In this document: in pieces, positions 63,796-64,000 of the stretch | How the letters are laid out: every line of letters begins with the position of its first letter | How positions within the stretch are numbered: position 1 is the stretch's first letter | DNA from: Gammaproteobacteria bacterium | GTDB taxonomy: Bacteria; Pseudomonadota; Gammaproteobacteria; Pseudomonadales; Moraxellaceae | DNA length: 64,000 nucleotides | Reading direction: 5' to 3' | Assembly (NCBI GenBank): GCA_028868515.1 | Contig: JAGWUI010000004.1 | Location: 1-64,000 of the forward strand | Program-made: the position numbers and the translations under genes | The notes under the pieces: generated by a model | What the model was told of the DNA's origin: nothing | Seen by the model: the letters and a program-made list of their open reading frames with translations, nothing else | Databases searched by the model: none

Positions 63796-64000
63796 ATGAA
63801 TATGCCAAAAAAACGCTGGATGGACTCGGATTTAGAGCTTTATCGAGACTCTGTTCGACGTTTTGTTCAAACTGAGATTGCGGCTCATGGTGAAAAATGG
63901 GCGAAACAGCAACACGTCGATCGTGACGTTTGGAACAAAGCTGGGGCGCTGGGTGTGCTACTGGCAGATGTGCCTGAGGAGTATGGCGGTAGTGGCGGAA
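63796..64000 (+). CDS. Acyl-CoA dehydrogenase, N-terminal part (continues past the window)
   Basis: The frame MNMPKKRWMDSDLELYRDSVRRFVQTEIAAHGEKWAKQQHVDRDVWNKAGALGVLLADVPEEYGGSGG stays open to the edge. It matches the first helices of acyl-CoA dehydrogenases (E-I-x-P/H, then W...G.LG...PEEYGG). FAD-dependent oxidation of acyl-CoA esters to enoyl-CoA is the family role; chain length cannot be told from this piece. No clear promoter located. Confidence 0.85.
   Translation, partial: MNMPKKRWMDSDLELYRDSVRRFVQTEIAAHGEKWAKQQHVDRDVWNKAGALGVLLADVPEEYGGSGG

Overview
The window looks like a chromosomal segment of a gammaproteobacterium of the Moraxellaceae type (Acinetobacter relatives). This rests on my recollection of gene order and protein flavour: leuC-leuD-lipoprotein-leuB, rnm/yciB/yciI, coaBC divergent from radC, a PcoAB-type copper cluster, a complete S10-spc-alpha ribosomal block and moderate GC. 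No database search was possible. Most of the window is housekeeping DNA with small accessory islands.

Layout. 0-1.1 kb: a left-edge partial gene and an N-terminal scrap of a P4-type integrase, just downstream of a tRNA-Cys/tRNA-Leu pair (an old island attachment site). 1.1-5.8 kb: folD, a small methyltransferase, an RNase T2-like protein that has lost its catalytic histidines, and the lytic transglycosylase slt. 5.9-11.2 kb: a LysR regulator divergent from leuC-leuD-lipoprotein-leuB. 11.3-18.1 kb: miaB, two tandem glycine-zipper proteins, an MnmC whose methyltransferase half is degenerate, an SH3-less YgiM-like protein, yciI, yciB and the PHP phosphoesterase rnm. 18.1-19.6 kb: an AT-rich patch with a lipoprotein gene bracketed by three copies of a 50-bp repeat. 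19.6-31.1 kb: bestrophin-like channel, radC, coaBC, an SDR, YegP, a TrmB-like methyltransferase, a substrate-binding lipoprotein, a DUF4442 protein, a RelE/HigB-type toxin-antitoxin pair, a membrane protein, ygfZ and a BaiN/YhiN-like flavoprotein.

31.1-36.7 kb is a copper-resistance cluster read on the minus strand: MerR regulator, glutaredoxin-DoxX fusion, CopL/DUF2946-like protein, Cys-rich metal-binding protein, cytochrome c, copA and copB. The MerR gene has a textbook 20-bp-spacer promoter with a central dyad. 36.7-40.9 kb: HopJ-like protein, UbiB-type kinase, MATE exporter and a class I glutamine amidotransferase. 41.2-55.2 kb: rpsJ to rplQ, 27 genes including secY, rpmJ and rpoA. It is split by three internal gaps, two holding large RNA hairpins and one holding a sigma70-like promoter.

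55.2-58.6 kb is an adaptive-response (alkylation repair) group, ada-2OG oxygenase-alkB-alkA, with an AAT-N6-GCAA Ada-box candidate upstream of ada. 58.8-61.6 kb is an arsR-nemA-MFS unit whose promoter spacer contains a perfect ATATCGTA/TACGATAT operator. 61.8-62.0 kb is a 202-bp non-coding MITE with perfect 20-bp terminal inverted repeats and a TA target duplication. The window ends with a small gene, a YheT-type hydrolase and the start of an acyl-CoA dehydrogenase gene.

I saw no CRISPR array, rRNA gene, complete insertion sequence or prophage. The least ordinary items are the degenerate MnmC, the catalytically dead RNase T2 homologue, the MITE, the 50-bp repeats around the AT-rich lipoprotein, and the hairpins inside the ribosomal operon.
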